NCBI RefSeq assembly: GCF_023078275.1
Contig: NC_062980.1
Coordinates: 1,186,001 to 1,250,000, forward strand
From: Leguminivora glycinivorella
Lineage: Eukaryota; Arthropoda; Insecta; Lepidoptera; Tortricidae
DNA: 64,000 nucleotides
Reading direction: 5' to 3'
Shown: positions 11,604-24,552 of the stretch, piece by piece
Layout of the letters: each line of letters starts with the position of its first letter
How positions within the stretch are numbered: position 1 is the stretch's first letter
Translations under genes and position numbers: made by a program
The notes under the pieces: generated by a model
Told to the model about the DNA's origin: nothing
Database searches by the model: none
The model's input: the letters and a program-made list of their open reading frames with translations, nothing else

Positions 11604-13229
11604 TCTATAATTAAATATGAGTTGCTTGACATAAAGTAAAAAGGTTGATACAATTTCTTAAGGTTTGGTTAGTAAAGTGGGCTGAAAATTGATGCTCTCC
11701 GTCCAAAAAAAATCTAGTAACGCACGTTAGTTATGCAATTGAAAAAAAAAATGCGTTTATCCAGGGGCGGCTCACTCTGCGATTCTATCGCCGCGCTACA
11801 AGTACATGCGGGCGGCCGCGAGTTCGCGGCCTAATCAGGGGTGGCTCGCATTCCCACGGAACGCACGTTCGCACTTTCTATTGTTACTATATGTCGCGAG
11901 TTTTTTTAAAGGTTCATATGCGATATCCGCGGGTGGAATGTCTAATAATGCTTAGTTAAATAAACATCATGAATAAAATAGGACAATATTACACTTTCTA
12001 CTATCGATTAAGTAATTTATGTCCCACGGAAACGTTCAATAAGGCTTGTGACGTTGGGACTTAAACAAAAATAATATAAATACTGTATATATACCTAGAA
12101 AGGACCCAAGACTTGAATATAATTGAATAGGTATTAATTTTTTTTAATCCGTAGTCAACCCTATCGTCCGACGCTGCGCACGTGCGGCTCGTTTCTTTGT
12201 AATAATTTTGTAGGCATTTAAAAAGGCGGCATTTCGTGAACATCAAAGCAGTGGGCCTTCTGTACTTGTACTATTATGTATTCTGTGGTTTATCAACACA
12301 ATATCAACGGCATGTGTGCCATGCTTTAGTCATGATTTGATTGAATTTATATTTAGCGTCAAAGATAGCAGATTGCAAGTTACAATTGTTGCAACACACC
12401 GATGTTATTATTATCTTTATCACATAGGTACATTATATTATGTATTATCATTTACGAAATTATGCATCCACTTTTGATAATGGATTTTAGCTGCTTTAAG
12501 TACTATCATACAATTCTGTAGGTATACCTGCCCTGTTTCATATTCTAGTGACCGTATCAGTATTGATCATTTCATTCACGAAGACGCCTGCTGTTTCGTT
12601 GTCATCATCATCATCATTGGCCACGTCGTCTATTGCAGATGACTGTTGCAGCGTCGAGTAAAATCAAGGTTCAATGCAACGTTTACGCTGGCTAAAAAGT
12701 CCTATACCAAAGCGGCATCTACTGTTTCGTTATGTCATACTATTCAAGGATAAATTTAACAAATGTGCGTGTGCGGCTATAAAGAACGCACAGTCAAGAA
12801 ACTCCTAAACCTTTTACTTTTTTCCAAATTGCTCGATTACTATACACCGGAATAAATATTTAGACGAAACAGATACAGATCACCAATAAAAGCCACATCT
12901 AAACAAGTGCTCCTCAAAAATAGCTCCCCTCCGTTTTTACACTTGTTCCCAACTTGGGTTACCCCTTCTGTTGAACCTGCTGCGAATAGTCCCCCGCCCG
13001 GTCTATAACCGGCGCGCATTCCGGCTAAATATAGCCGCCTAAATCGGGAGCCGACACTTGCCCCGGTGGTTTTTGTGAATAGTGCGGCGCGGGGTAAACA
13101 AATCGCAGTGCGCGCGCGCTGATCGCCGCTCGAATCTCGATACATACCGGTAGGCCATCGGGCGGCGAGCGAACTCACTTGCGATGTTACATTGCGCACT
13201 ATTGAGGGTACAAATGATATAGTGTACCT

Positions 13230-13552
13230 GGGCATTTTCGCGAGAACAATCACAAAATTTTTTTTTAAGGTAGGTAAATTTTATGTTTTTCCTACTCAAA
13301 ATCACGAGCCCTTTCGATCTAGGATAAAAAAAGAGACAAAAAAAATGGTCCCAAGATTTTCTATTATTTTGCATACTTTCCACTTAGTAACCGCTGTACA
13401 AAAGGGAAAAATTTAATTTAGGACGCTTTTTTCCGCCTAGTCTAGAGTAGGTCTAGTCGTCTAGAGTAGGGCTCGTGATTCTGAGTAGGAAAAACATAAA
13501 ATTTACCTAATTTAGAAAAAAAAGTTTTTGAATCTTTTTTCGCGAAAATGCC
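13230..13552. mobile_element. Fold-back element, 323 bp
   Basis: ggcattttcgcgagaacaat ... gtttttcctactcaaaatca on the left pairs with ctgagtaggaaaaacataaa ... tttttcgcgaaaatgcc on the right. Diverged relatives lie at about 54262-54440 and 62938-63110. Confidence 0.75.
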
Positions 13553-15480
13553 CTCCTACCAATCAAATACTGAAATGTAATGAAACTTGCAAGCGAGTTC
13601 TGGCACCGTGTAAATGGGCCCGTAAGATGCCAGAGCATTTACGATATTTGACAATTGTGTAAGACTTGTAAGTGGCGGTCTTGAGTGAAATGTTACTTTT
13701 GTACACTAAGAGTCACTAACGTTTTTGTTTCAAGAAGTTACTTTATGCCACTGACAGATGAGAATCATGTCGCGGTGACATCTTAAATCTTGAAAGCATT
13801 GTTAGAATACCGTTATAATTACGGGCAATTGAAGATTATTGCAACGGAAATAGCTAGTTAGGGTTGTAAACGACTTTATAAATCAACAATCTGATGGAAG
13901 AGAAGGAAATGAAATAGATAATAAGAAAAATAATAAATATGAATAATTATTTATTACCTGTAATCGAGCTATTCTTAAAGGACCCAGAAAGAAAAAGACG
14001 GAGGACAGAAGGAGAACGCCACATTTTCTTGTAAGAAACCTTACAGAAGCCAGTCTATGTATAAACCTCTCGAACAGCTAACGCGCTACCAATATAACAC
14101 GATTTCCTACTGCAGCCGATCCCCTTTAGGCGCTTTAATTTTAGCCGCAGCAGGCCATGCATAATGCATGGAAATAACCGGAGACCCGGTCTAAAAATAC
14201 GCGGACAAAGAGTCCATTTGCTGGAGCCTAATAGGCCGACAATAATAGATGGTCGATACTTTCTCGGGCTATTCTTGGTAACTATATTTAAGACCTTTTC
14301 GAGTCTTGTGTGATTAGACTTACATCGACAGGGATATATATAGTGGTTATCTTTTTTATTTTTGTTGAGCTCCCGATATTTCGCCGCAGTTACATGCGTT
14401 ATAATTCTGGAAAACCAAAAAGGAAACCAAAATGAGCAACTGAACAAATCAAACGTCCAATAATCTAAATATTACTAAGATCGTATACTAGTACATAAAT
14501 AATCGCCGATGAAAGGTACGATAACAACCTGACCGCGGAAACGCGAATTTGCATAAGCCACTCATATATTACTGTATTTACATGCCTAATTTAGTGGTGG
14601 ATTCGATAATTACCGTCGAATTCAGAACTAACCGGATTTGCTTTAAAAATTACGTTTATGTTTATTTCTCACCATAAACAAAAACTGATATTAACAATAG
14701 TTGAATATGAATAATGCACGAAATAATTATAGTTTATCAAGCAGTAAATGTAGCAATTTTTAAGCAATTAACGTTAATATGTCATAAACGTATCATTAAG
14801 TCATGTTACGAGACAAGTATTACGGATGAGGGATGTGGAATGAGGAAGCGGGAGAGGAAAGCCGAACAGAAGGTGGATAGACTGTGAGAGATGATTCACA
14901 TGAAAAAGACATTCTGCGACGACCCCGCAAGTAATCGGGATAAGGGCAAGCGAATGATGATGACACGTATCATTTAAATGTATGTAACAAGTGAAGAAAC
15001 TCACATTTGAGAATAATATACAAATAAACTGGGTTCTTGGTCTTACTCACACTAACATGCAATGAAGAATACGAAAAATCAAATGGAGGCGAATTTTTAA
15101 ACATCTGCGAAATTCCATTGGCGTGCATCCTCTTTTTCACCTTTCTTAATATCACAGCGGTCATAAAAACAAATTTACGAAAACACTTCAATTAAGATCT
15201 CATCACTTCATGAAGATTTTATATATCCGATATCCGCCTAAGCTTTTATAGCGATTTAAAGCGGACAAGGTGAAGAAGTCATATTGTCATAGGCAGTGAT
15301 AATGTAATAACTTCATAGTTTGACATAAATGTTTGCAAAAATCTTTATAAAAGCAACGTACATAGAGTAAGTTCCGCCTTGTTTTGTGTTAGTAAAAACG
15401 CAGCAGCAATAGCAGCCCGCCTCCGCCGGCGTTCTAAGTCGGGCGCGCTATTTCGGAGCCCATAAAACCGTTGGCGTGCC
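13553..15480. other. No gene recognised
   Basis: No exon-like conserved peptide, tandem repeat or fold-back was found. Antisense frames (14055-14447, 14801-15191) have no recognisable motif. Confidence 0.45.
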
Positions 15481-15597
15481 TATTCCCGGCGCCTTCCTGC
15501 GATCAAGGACTCCCACGTGGCGTCCGATCAAACAATATTGAACACTGTCTGTACTTACACTGAAATAAATGGAAATAACCACAAAATAAAAATTTTA

Positions 15598-15771
15598 AAA
15601 ACCCCGACCGCGGCATAGTGGACCGATATTCATGAAACATGGCTAAGAACACTCGCGACTAATTCAGCTTTCAACTAAAAAAAAAAATCTAAATCGGTTC
15701 ATCCGTTCGGGAGCTACGATGCCACAGATCGAAGAACTTATAACACCTCGTCGTTTTTGCGACGAGGGTTA
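15598..15771 (+). mobile_element. Family B, copy 2
   Basis: Colinear with copy 1 (ccccgaccgcggcatagtgg ... cgtcgtttttgcgacgaggg) but lacking the internal ACAG microsatellite. Confidence 0.7.
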
Positions 15772-16400
15772 AAAAGATCTTGACGCAGTTAGGGTCTTGC
15801 TACACCCGTGATGAGACCAGCTGGTGATACTAATATCTTCAAGCAAAAAACCGCTAAATTACAGTCAAGACCATAAAACCGTTGGCGTGCCTATTTCCAA
15901 CGCTTTCCTGCAATCAAGAACTCTCACGTCCGATCAAACAATATTGAACACTGTCTGTACTTACACTGAAATAGATGCAAAAAAGATCTTGACGCAGTTA
16001 AGATCTTGCTACACCCGTAATGAGATCAGCTGGTGATACTAATGTCTTCAAGCAAAAAACCGCTAAATTACAGTCAAGACCATAAAACCGTTGGCGTGCC
16101 TATTCCCAACGCTTTCCTGCAATCAAGAACTCTCACGTCCGATCAAACAATATTGAACACTGTCTGTACTTACACTGAAATAGATGCAAAAAAGATCTTG
16201 ACGCAGTTAAGATCTTGCTACACCCGTATTGAGATCAGCTGGTAATACTAATGTCGTCAAGCTAAAAACCGCTAAATTACAGTCAAGCCCATAAAACCGT
16301 TGGCGTGCCTATTCCCAACGCTTTCCTGCAATCAAGAGCTCTCACGTCCGATCAAACAATATTGGACAATGTTTGTACTTACACTGAAATAGTAAAAAGA
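15772..16400 (+). repeat. Three tandem ~209-bp units
   Basis: The unit aagatcttgacgcagttagg ... gatgagaccagctggtgata ... accgttggcgtgcctattcc ... cactgtctgtacttacactg repeats three times (starting about 15774, 15982 and 16191), with >95% identity by eye. An earlier partial match to the second half lies at about 15460-15570. Both flanks fit a unit repeated across 15460-18110 and interrupted by the element at 16401. Open frames MILISSSKKPLNYSQDHKT are repeat-derived. Confidence 0.88.
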
Positions 16401-17983
16401 CCTGGCCCCAATTTCATATAGGTGACAGGTGCGACAATTGTCACAAAATATTACATATGTAGAATTATTGGTTTCACCACGCTGACAGGTGCGACAATTG
16501 TAGAATACAATTGTCACGACTAACCATAGGGATAATTGTATCAAATTATGAATAGTAGTTGACTCAAATGGCAATAAGTAAATTTATTTAATGGATATTT
16601 TTATGTTTATTGGCTGGCTATAAATATAAATGCCTTTGTTAACTTCGATAAAACTTATTTAAAACTATTCATTACCTAAATCCTCTCCCACCATTATATA
16701 ATTTTCTTCGGTAACATTATTTATGTGTATCAAGTAGGCATTGGTTATGTGTTAGTATTTTGTTTCAAAAACAATATTGCAGTATGGATATAATAAGAAA
16801 GATGACTATCTTAAAATTGATTTCCGACCGCAAATTCGTGTTATTTGATAAATTTGATAACAAATTAATATCCGCAATGAAAGTTAATACTTAAATATAA
16901 AGGAATAGCTCAACGTTTGATTGAAACGGGTGTATGGCAAATTGGCAAAGAAATAGAAATATCTAAGATATATACCTAATTTGGCACTATACTAAGTATT
17001 TAATAAGTTTGAATTATTAAGATATATAAAATTTATTTCTTATAAACGTGGATAAAAGAAGAAGTAAAAACATTGACCATTAGGTACTACAATAAAAATA
17101 TTCAAATAACAAATTAAACAAATTAAAACTATTCTAAACTAATAGTTAAAATGCTTAACTAAACTAAAAATATTTGAATTTGGAATTCGGTGTACCTAAA
17201 TACGAAGGTAACTCGTTCATTTAAAAACGCTTAAATTAATTTGAGGGTATTTGTATAAAATAATATTAATGATAGCTATTTAGGTACATAGGTATGTAGT
17301 ATTTTTTATGATACATAAGTTTAAAAACACAATTTAGTATAATAATATGTATTAACGCAGAGAAATCTCAAAAATATACCTAAGTACTAATAATGTTACG
17401 AAGGGGCCAATAGCGTTTACTAACAGCAACACTCTTAACTAATCATCGGTAGGCTTTATGCCCTTGTAATAAGGTACTAACATTGCTGCCGATGGTAGGT
17501 ACAATGATAAAAATAAATTGAGATATCCGTAGTTTGCTACAAATTTAATTTCATATTTACGTAGCATTATTGAAACTTATATCGACGGCGAAGTAACAGG
17601 AACTCCTAACTAAGTACGAAAACCTAAGTATATAGGTAGGAATTACTGTCACTATCACTAATAGTGTCACTACCACTCGCATGGGCAGCCATTTTGAACA
17701 ACGCGTATGTCAACCACAAATTACTACAATTGTCACACAATTCGACACATCTTAATCCTCCTGTCGAGATTCACCGACAATTCTACAAATATGTCGCCTA
17801 GAAATAATAATTATTGTTTCACAACATAATTGTAATACATACAATTGTAGCAAAATGCCTGTCATGTTTGTAAGATATTCTATAGAAAATATTTTATAAA
17901 ATTGTAATTTGTCACCTGTCATCGACAATTGTCGCTCGACATATGTCACTGACAATTGTAGCCTTTTTGAAATAGGGGCCAGG
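16401..17983. mobile_element. 1.58-kb terminal-inverted-repeat element with acaattgt motifs
   Basis: The left end cctggccccaatttcatata and the right end tttttgaaataggggccagg are inverted repeats. Subterminal zones at both ends carry many copies of (g)acaattgt (16433, 16492, 16506, 17727, 17838, 17925, 17952 and others), like transposase-binding repeats. No transposase ORF is visible, so it is non-autonomous. It sits inside the 209-bp tandem unit. Confidence 0.7.
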
Positions 17984-18679
17984 ACGACCTCGACGCAGCT
18001 TTGCTGACTGGTGGGAGCATAAACCAAACTGGGATGAGACTCATGATACTAATCGCTTATATCGCCATCCTCAAGCTGTATTAAAGGAAGTTAAAGAACA
18101 GTCGAATTTATAATAAGAAACAATAACATGTAACCTGACTCGTGTGAAGAAAGTGATAAATAGGGTTATATGTTATCATTTAGGTTTCAATATCGTTCAC
18201 GATATCAGGTGTGTGTCGATTCATGATGGCGCTTAAATTTGTGAAAACTATTCTTCATGAACACGCGTCGTGATAACACACATCAAACATCAAATCGTGG
18301 TAGATAAAACACGCATCTTCGTCCATGGATGATCTACTCTTACTAGAATAGTAGCTGAAAGTTATCTCCTCCAACATTCCACGAACCAAAGTTATTTCAT
18401 CAAATCAGAGCGCATGTTTGAAATAATTAGTGTCACGTGTTTTGAAGTTTGAGCTGCTTTCAACTTCCAACGTGCATGTTTAGGGCGACCCCACACTATC
18501 TCCCACTATCAACCGATGTACGAAGAGGTAATGCTTTGTGCAGTGCTGGGTCTCACTGTCTGGGTTTGAGTATTCATTTTTTTACCAATAATATCTAGTA
18601 ACGTATGACAAGCCTACTTTTTACGTATTTGCGTAAAAAAACATTAAAAGGGAGCCTAGTTAGTTAAAAACGAAATAAA

Positions 18680-19340
18680 ACGTTTCCAAACGCAGATTGC
18701 TTCCCACCACGGCTGCATATAGCTGGATGGAAATAGCGGAGAGCAGACGCATCGCCCACTAAAATAGAACTAGGAAATGGAACGAACAGTCCAAAAGATT
18801 TGAAGGATGTGTGCTTGAACACGGAAAGAGTTAACTTAGGTAATAATTACGCGCACAAACTCACGGGCAAAGCCCATAGCAATTCAGAAATTAAGGTTAT
18901 TTTGGGACGTTCCACATTTATAAACTGTAAATGCAGAAATCTATTGCAAAGAAAAAATTAACAGTGGATTGACGGTTTTGCTGAATTGATAAGTTGATAA
19001 CACATTAGAAGTTATTGGACTTTTTCCATCCAATCCACAAAACCTAAACTGAACAATTCTGTCAAAACGAAAACTAATTCATTTCAATGGCAATTTATTG
19101 AGGATACTGTTCGCTACTACGTCCATTTACGAAGTCAGAAATCAAATAAAACTGTTCCAAATGAAGAATATTTCTTGCCGCGGATGCTTATACTCTTAGC
19201 TCGGTAGAAATAGCGGACGCATCGCCCACTGAAATAGAAGTTGGAAATGGAACGGCTTTCATAGCCGAAATAGACGATATTTCTGGAGATGTTCTTGGAC
19301 ACGTAAGGAGAACAATCAATATTTGGGAACAACCACAGAA
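18680..19340 (+). repeat. Diverged direct repeat pair
   Basis: 18700-18830 and 19170-19330 share tggaaatagcggagagcaga-like sequence, then cgcatcgcccactaaaatag and ggaaatggaacg, with similar downstream text (gatgtgtgcttgaacacg versus gatgttcttggacacg). Unknown family. Confidence 0.55.
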
Positions 19341-19439
19341 CCACACAGATCAACCTACGATGCTATTATGAACTTAGCAAGACTACTACTCCCCCCTCCC
19401 TCCCATTTTAGAGAAGAGGGGATTTAGAAGGAGATTAAA

Positions 19440-19520
19440 CGTAGCCCTATGTCACTCTCCATCCCTTCGCTCGGTTTTTCCGTGAAAGACAAACAAACAG
19501 ACACACACATTTTCCCATTT
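19440..19520 (+). mobile_element. Fragment of RTE-like/SINE 3' tail
   Basis: tatgtcactctccatccctt, cgtgaaagacaaacaaacag and cccatttataatatta match a longer copy at 40643-40815. This tail pattern is widespread in Lepidoptera. Confidence 0.55.
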
Positions 19521-19927
19521 ATAATATTAAATATGAATAATATAACTCGTAAACACACAAACTATTGCGCATACAAACATGCCTTACCGGGATTTTGGCT
19601 TACAGTACATACCAGAACACTTTGTAGGGAGGGACAATGCCGGATAGGCGATCTAAATAGTATATTTGTATTTGAGTAAACAGATACCCAACGTTTACGT
19701 AAAACGGTATACAATTTTACTAAGGTCAAGGGTCAGTTCGGGAACTTCTGGATCTAAATTACGAGTAGTTGTGGAATGAGTAAGGGACTAAAGTAAACAC
19801 AATATAATAAGTTAACATGCATTAAGCTTTATAAAATGCATTCTTACAGGTAGATATCGCTTTACGCTACCCTAAGGCGTTTCAGAATTGAGGGATGGCA
19901 TGGATAAATTCGCACACATCCAGCAGG

Positions 19928-20003
19928 CCTTCGTGGCTCAGTTGGTGAGAGCGACGACTCCGGCAAAGCCGTTGGTCGCAGGTTCGAGTCCTGCCGGTGT
20001 GAA
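19928..20003 (+). mobile_element. tRNA-derived sequence (SINE head or tRNA relic)
   Basis: Box A-like tggctcagttggtgagagcg and box B-like ggttcgagtcc have tRNA spacing. The 5' and 3' ends (ggccttc and gccggtg) do not form an acceptor stem, and no CCA or terminator pattern supports a functional tRNA. A SINE head is the better reading. Confidence 0.6.
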
Positions 20004-20099
20004 TTTTTCCATTTTTCCTTTAATTTAAAAATAAATATAATAAGTATTGCACAAATTCTGCTTTATTCACTTGTAAATAACACGCTGATGTACTACAGA

Positions 20100-21445
20100 A
20101 TGTCATCAGTAGTCATAACTACATGATCCGGTTTGTACCGAAACCGAGCGAGTTGGGCGCGAGCCAGCGGGCGCATTAGCGGTGCACTTACTCGTAGCCT
20201 CGAGGCATACCGTGCTTGCAGTAGTATGGTTATCTTAGGCCGGTCGCACGTTGCACAACGTTACCACTCATCTAAACACAGCTTTGGCTTGCTACTCGTA
20301 CGAGAGGTTCTTCCTCATGTCATTTGCAGTTGTCATAAGTATGATCTGGTTTTGTACCGAAACCCGCGGAAGCGATCACTTAGCATCGAGGCTTGCAGTG
20401 CTTGCAGTCCTATGGGTATCTTAGGCCGGTCGCACATTGCACGACGTTAGCACTCATCTAATTCTAAACACACATGTTCTGTTGCTTGCTACGAAATGTT
20501 CTTCCTCATGTCATTTGCAGTCGTCATAATTGTGATTTTTGTGAGCTGGGCGCGCTAATTTGCGATGCACTTAGCATCACGCTTACTGTGTTCGCAGGGG
20601 TATGGTTAGCTTAGGCCGGTCGCGCGTTGCACAACGTTACCATTCATCTAAACACAGTTTTGGCTTTCTACGAGATGTTCTTCCTCATGTTTATTTTTTA
20701 TTTTTAATGTCATTTGCAGTCGTCATACTGCTGAGTTGGACGAGCGTATTAGTGGCGCATTTCGCCTCGAGGCTTACAGTGCTTGCAATCGTATGGTTAT
20801 CTTAGGCCGGTCGCGCGTTGCACAACATTACCACTCATATAAACACATCTTTGGCTTGCTATGAGATGTTCCTCACGTCATCTGTAGTCGTTATAAGTAT
20901 GATCTAGTTTTGTAGCGAAACCCGCGGAAGCCAGTGGCGCTTGCATTTGCACTTAGCCTCGAGGTTTACCGTGCTCGCAGGGCCATGGTTATCTTATGCC
21001 GGTCGCGCGTTGCACAACGTTACCAGTCATATACTTAAACAGATCTTTAGCTTGCTACAAGGTGTTATTCCTCATGTCATCACCGCACATGCTTTATTCT
21101 ACTACTACTTCTTAAGCGATCACTTAGCATCGAAGCTTGCAGTGCTTGCAGTCGTATGGGTATCTTAGCCCGGTCGCACGTTGCACAACTTTAGCGCTTA
21201 TGCAAACACACATATTCCGTTGCTAGCGACAAAATGATCTTCCTCATGTCATTTACATTCGTCGTAACTTGGTATTCTCTGGCTTTGTACCGAAAGTGAG
21301 TTGAGCGCGCGCCATCGGTCGCATTACCATTGCACTTAGCATCGAGGCTTGCAGTGCTTGCAGTAGTATGGGTGTCTTAGGCCGGTCGCGCGTTGCACAA
21401 CGTCGCCACTCAAATAAACACACATGTCTGTTGCTTGCTACGAAA
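20100..21445 (+). repeat. Tandem array of about seven ~170-220-bp units
   Basis: Each unit has cttagcctcgaggcttgcag, tgcttgcagt-gtatgg, atcttaggccggtcgcgcgt, tgcacaacgttaccactcat and ttcttcctcatgtcatttgc. Units start near 20100, 20320, 20515, 20715, 20880, 21075 and 21245. Identity looks like 75-90%, so this is an older satellite-like array. Short open frames across it are repeat-derived. Confidence 0.85.
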
Positions 21446-21451
21446 TGTAAA

Positions 21452-21640
21452 TAATAAAATAAATAAAATAAAAAGCCTGTTTATTCCGAAACCAAAGACC
21501 TTAAAAATATAAAAAATAAATTAAAAATACTTAAAAAAACTAATTTGGTTTGGACCCAGCTCTAGCCATCTGTCTCTGGTTTTTGCCACAGTTGGCCAAT
21601 TTGTGGCTATTTTGCATAGGTCGTCCGACCATCTTGTGTT
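21452..21640 (-). mobile_element. Non-LTR retrotransposon 3' end
   Basis: The minus strand reads WSDDLCKIATNWPTVAKTRD and RWLELGPN, matching the W-DD--KIA--W---A--R--W conserved end of non-LTR retrotransposon ORF2. An A/T-rich tail with ataaa repeats follows at 21450-21480. Truncated at 5'. Confidence 0.7.
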
Positions 21641-21798
21641 GAACGAAATGTATTCATATGAAACTCATCTGCAGTCGTCTAACTTTAAGATTTAATGAAA
21701 AAAAAAAACAATTTAAAAACATTGCCAGAGCGTTGAGTGCGTGCAGTAGATATAGGTTATAGATTAGAGGAAGTTTCCGTCAATGGTAAATACTTATG

Positions 21799-22745
21799 GA
21801 ATTACCATTGAGGTATATGTACTAACGTACTAGAGGCGACGTTGCCAAGCGAAAACACTGCACATGCTGACAAATGCGCGGGGTGGGGGGAGCGGCCATT
21901 TACGCATAGAGTAGGTCTACCATCAGATGTGACACATTATTATATTCTGCCTAATGGGAATTTTACATTTAGTTAAAATACGGCTATTCTAGTCAAAATG
22001 ATTTATTTATTTACAACTTAAACAATACAAAATAATATAATTGTGCTGTACTTATTTTCTTCTTTAAAATACAATGAATGAACAATATGTGTGTGGTCAG
22101 TTGGTAACCAAGTTTCCTCAGCACAATTTTTGGATAAAGCGTATCCATTGTTCCCTTTTTTCATGACCAGGCCAAAGAAAACTGCAAAAAGTGAGCGTGC
22201 TACAAATACAATTTCACTCAAAAAATATTAACAATTTATAAACAAATAAACTTTTTAAATATTATAGTAACATAATTCATGAATTAGTAAGTAGTTACCT
22301 AATAATTTTCCAAATAGAAATATATATATTTCGCAAATATATTAGAAGTGAAACACATTAGTAGGAACAATGTAAATGGCACATCTGCGCGGTTAACTTT
22401 TTCTAGTCTATGATTGCGTCACCAAAATGGCGGCAGTCCGCACCCGCTCGCGTGTTTGTAGAATATTCAATCTTAAAATATTAAAGACGAGTTTTTTGTT
22501 TAATTTACCGATGAAATGTCACACCTTGACTTTTATTTGATTTTTTCGAGTGATTAGAACAATTTTTAAGCACACAAGAACGCATTATTCACGTGGATTG
22601 TAAATGAATCACGGCACGTCACTGCACTGCAAGGGCCTGGAGACGACTGACAACGTTGCGGTCCATGGACCGCAGTGGGGTGTGTTAAAAATTCTCTTAG
22701 CAACGTCGCCTCTAGTACGTAGTACATATACCTCAATGGGAATTA
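21799..22745. mobile_element. ~950-bp element with inverted ends
   Basis: Left attaccattgaggtatatgt, cgtactagaggcgacgttgc pairs with right gcaacgtcgcctctagtacg, acatatacctcaatgggaat. The interior has no transposase-like frame. It is a non-autonomous DNA transposon or a large fold-back. Confidence 0.75.
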
Positions 22746-22830
22746 CTGTATTTTTCCGACAGTGACCGATAAGATAATACTGGTTGCAGCTGTGCGTAAA
22801 GTCTAGTCAGATGTGTGCAAGACCGTTTCT

Positions 22831-23034
22831 TAACCCCCGACGCAAAAACGACGGGGTGTTATAAGTTTGACGTGTCTGTCTGTGTGTGTGTCTGTCTGCG
22901 GCATCGTAGCTCCCGAACGGATAAACCGATTTTGATTTAGTTTTTTTTTTGTTTAAAAGCTGATTTAGTCGGGAGTGTTCTTAGCCATGTTTTATGAAAA
23001 TCGGTCCACTATGTCGCGGTCAAGGTTTTTTTCA
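22831..23034 (-). mobile_element. Family B, copy 3
   Basis: Reverse orientation: taacccccgacgcaaaaacg ... gtagctcccgaacggataaa ... gaaaatcggtccactatgtc. Confidence 0.72.
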
Positions 23035-23107
23035 AAATTTTATATATTGGAGCATTATAAAAATAATCTAGAGTATAATCTAATCCCCTAATAAATATGC
23101 ATGATAC

Positions 23108-23262
23108 AGATGTAGTGCGAGAAGGTTTTCCTTCGCATTTTTTCGGAAACGTTCGTATTTGTCATGCTAGTTCAGTCAATGTCGGTATATTTTGTACCGA
23201 GACTGACTGAAATAACGTTACCGTAACAATACGAAGGCAAATATTTTCGCACGACATATGTA
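23108..23262. mobile_element. Fold-back family C, copy 1
   Basis: acagatgtagtgcgagaagg pairs with ttttcgcacgacatatgt. The middle carries tagttcagtcaatgtcggta and accgagactgactgaaataa. Related copies are at 56711-56871 and about 41206-41336. Confidence 0.75.
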
Positions 23263-24374
23263 GACTGTATTCTGTAATTCAAGTTTCAAGTGTTTCAGCA
23301 TAACACAGATGTCCATAGGTTACGGTGACCGCTTTCCAACAGGCGGACCGCACGCTTGTTTGCCACGTTGTATAAAAAAACACTATTTTGGTTTGTCTGA
23401 TGGCACTTGTTTTTTTCAAAATATGCCAATAGAGTCAAAGCTAAAACGCTGTCGTGAATAAATAACACACGTTTTTAATGTCCCTACAACAATGTGGCAG
23501 CTTTAGCATCACTAACAATTGCTTCATCATGCAACTTACAGAGAAATCGCCGCAAACCCGCTTCTTTCCGCGAATAAATTAAACGCAGCACATTTCGTGG
23601 CTCGCGTGAGTGTTCTATTTTTAAACCTCTCGGTAATTCGCGTTTTGTTTTTCCATTTCACTCTGACCCGTAGCCGTTCAGGTGGCGGGAAAAGGAGGGG
23701 AGAGAAGGGCGGGGCGCGTCCTTCAGTTGTCGCGCCGAAGCCGATGTTCTATTTATAAACCGCGGGGGGAGGGGGGCATTGTTGATGGATCAAATTGTAC
23801 AGTATTGAATAAAAAAAAGTTTGTTTTACGTAAGCGTTGGCGGCCATGTTTCTTTTTGAAAATTGGAGAGTTATTTTTCGATTGGATCGTGTTATATCGT
23901 TGGGACTTTTAATTCTATTCGCGACTGTATTTTAATCAACTAAAAAAAATAATATATGCGATTAATAAAAATATTAAATCGGTATTGGATTTTTATGTAA
24001 ATTGCGCAGGTTTAGGGCGCGAAGAATGCCGAGGACGTATGTAATTATCATAATTTATTAGGTGTCGTTAGGTTTTTATGAAAAGCAATTTAAATACGAA
24101 AATATATTTCGCTCGTCGACTCCATACATCTGAGAAAGACGGGCGTAAATGTAACCTTAATATTCGGAAAATCTAAGGTAACGTAAAGGTCTAAACTAAA
24201 TACGATTAGAATCTGATATGTCAATGACGTCAATGTCAAAGTGACGTTTCTCCAACGTTGACGTTTAATTTGGAGAAACGTCACTGCCACTAACTGGTTA
24301 CATCTATATCTACATACATAATTCTAAATATTTACTCGATAGCGTATCATTCTGAACAAAATAATTTTGAAAAT

Positions 24375-24552
24375 ACCCCTGACATAGTGGACCAATTTTC
24401 ATCAAACTTGGCTCAGAACAATACCGACTACACTCTGCTTTAAAAAACGTCTAAAACGGGTTTTCCGTTCGATAGCTATTTACGATGCCACAAACAGACA
24501 GACAGACATGTAAAACTTATAACACCCTGTCGTTTTTGTATCAGGGGTTAAA
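24375..24552 (+). mobile_element. Family B, copy 4
   Basis: Diverged copy: acccctgacatagtggacca ... gatgccacaaacagacagac ... ccctgtcgtttttgtatcag. Confidence 0.65.

Noticed and set aside
12840..13253. Antisense 137-codon frame
   Set aside because: No recognisable motif, overlaps a fold-back element, and has no splice-linked partner.
19928..20003. Functional tRNA gene
   Set aside because: A and B boxes are present but the ends do not form an acceptor stem; better read as a SINE head.
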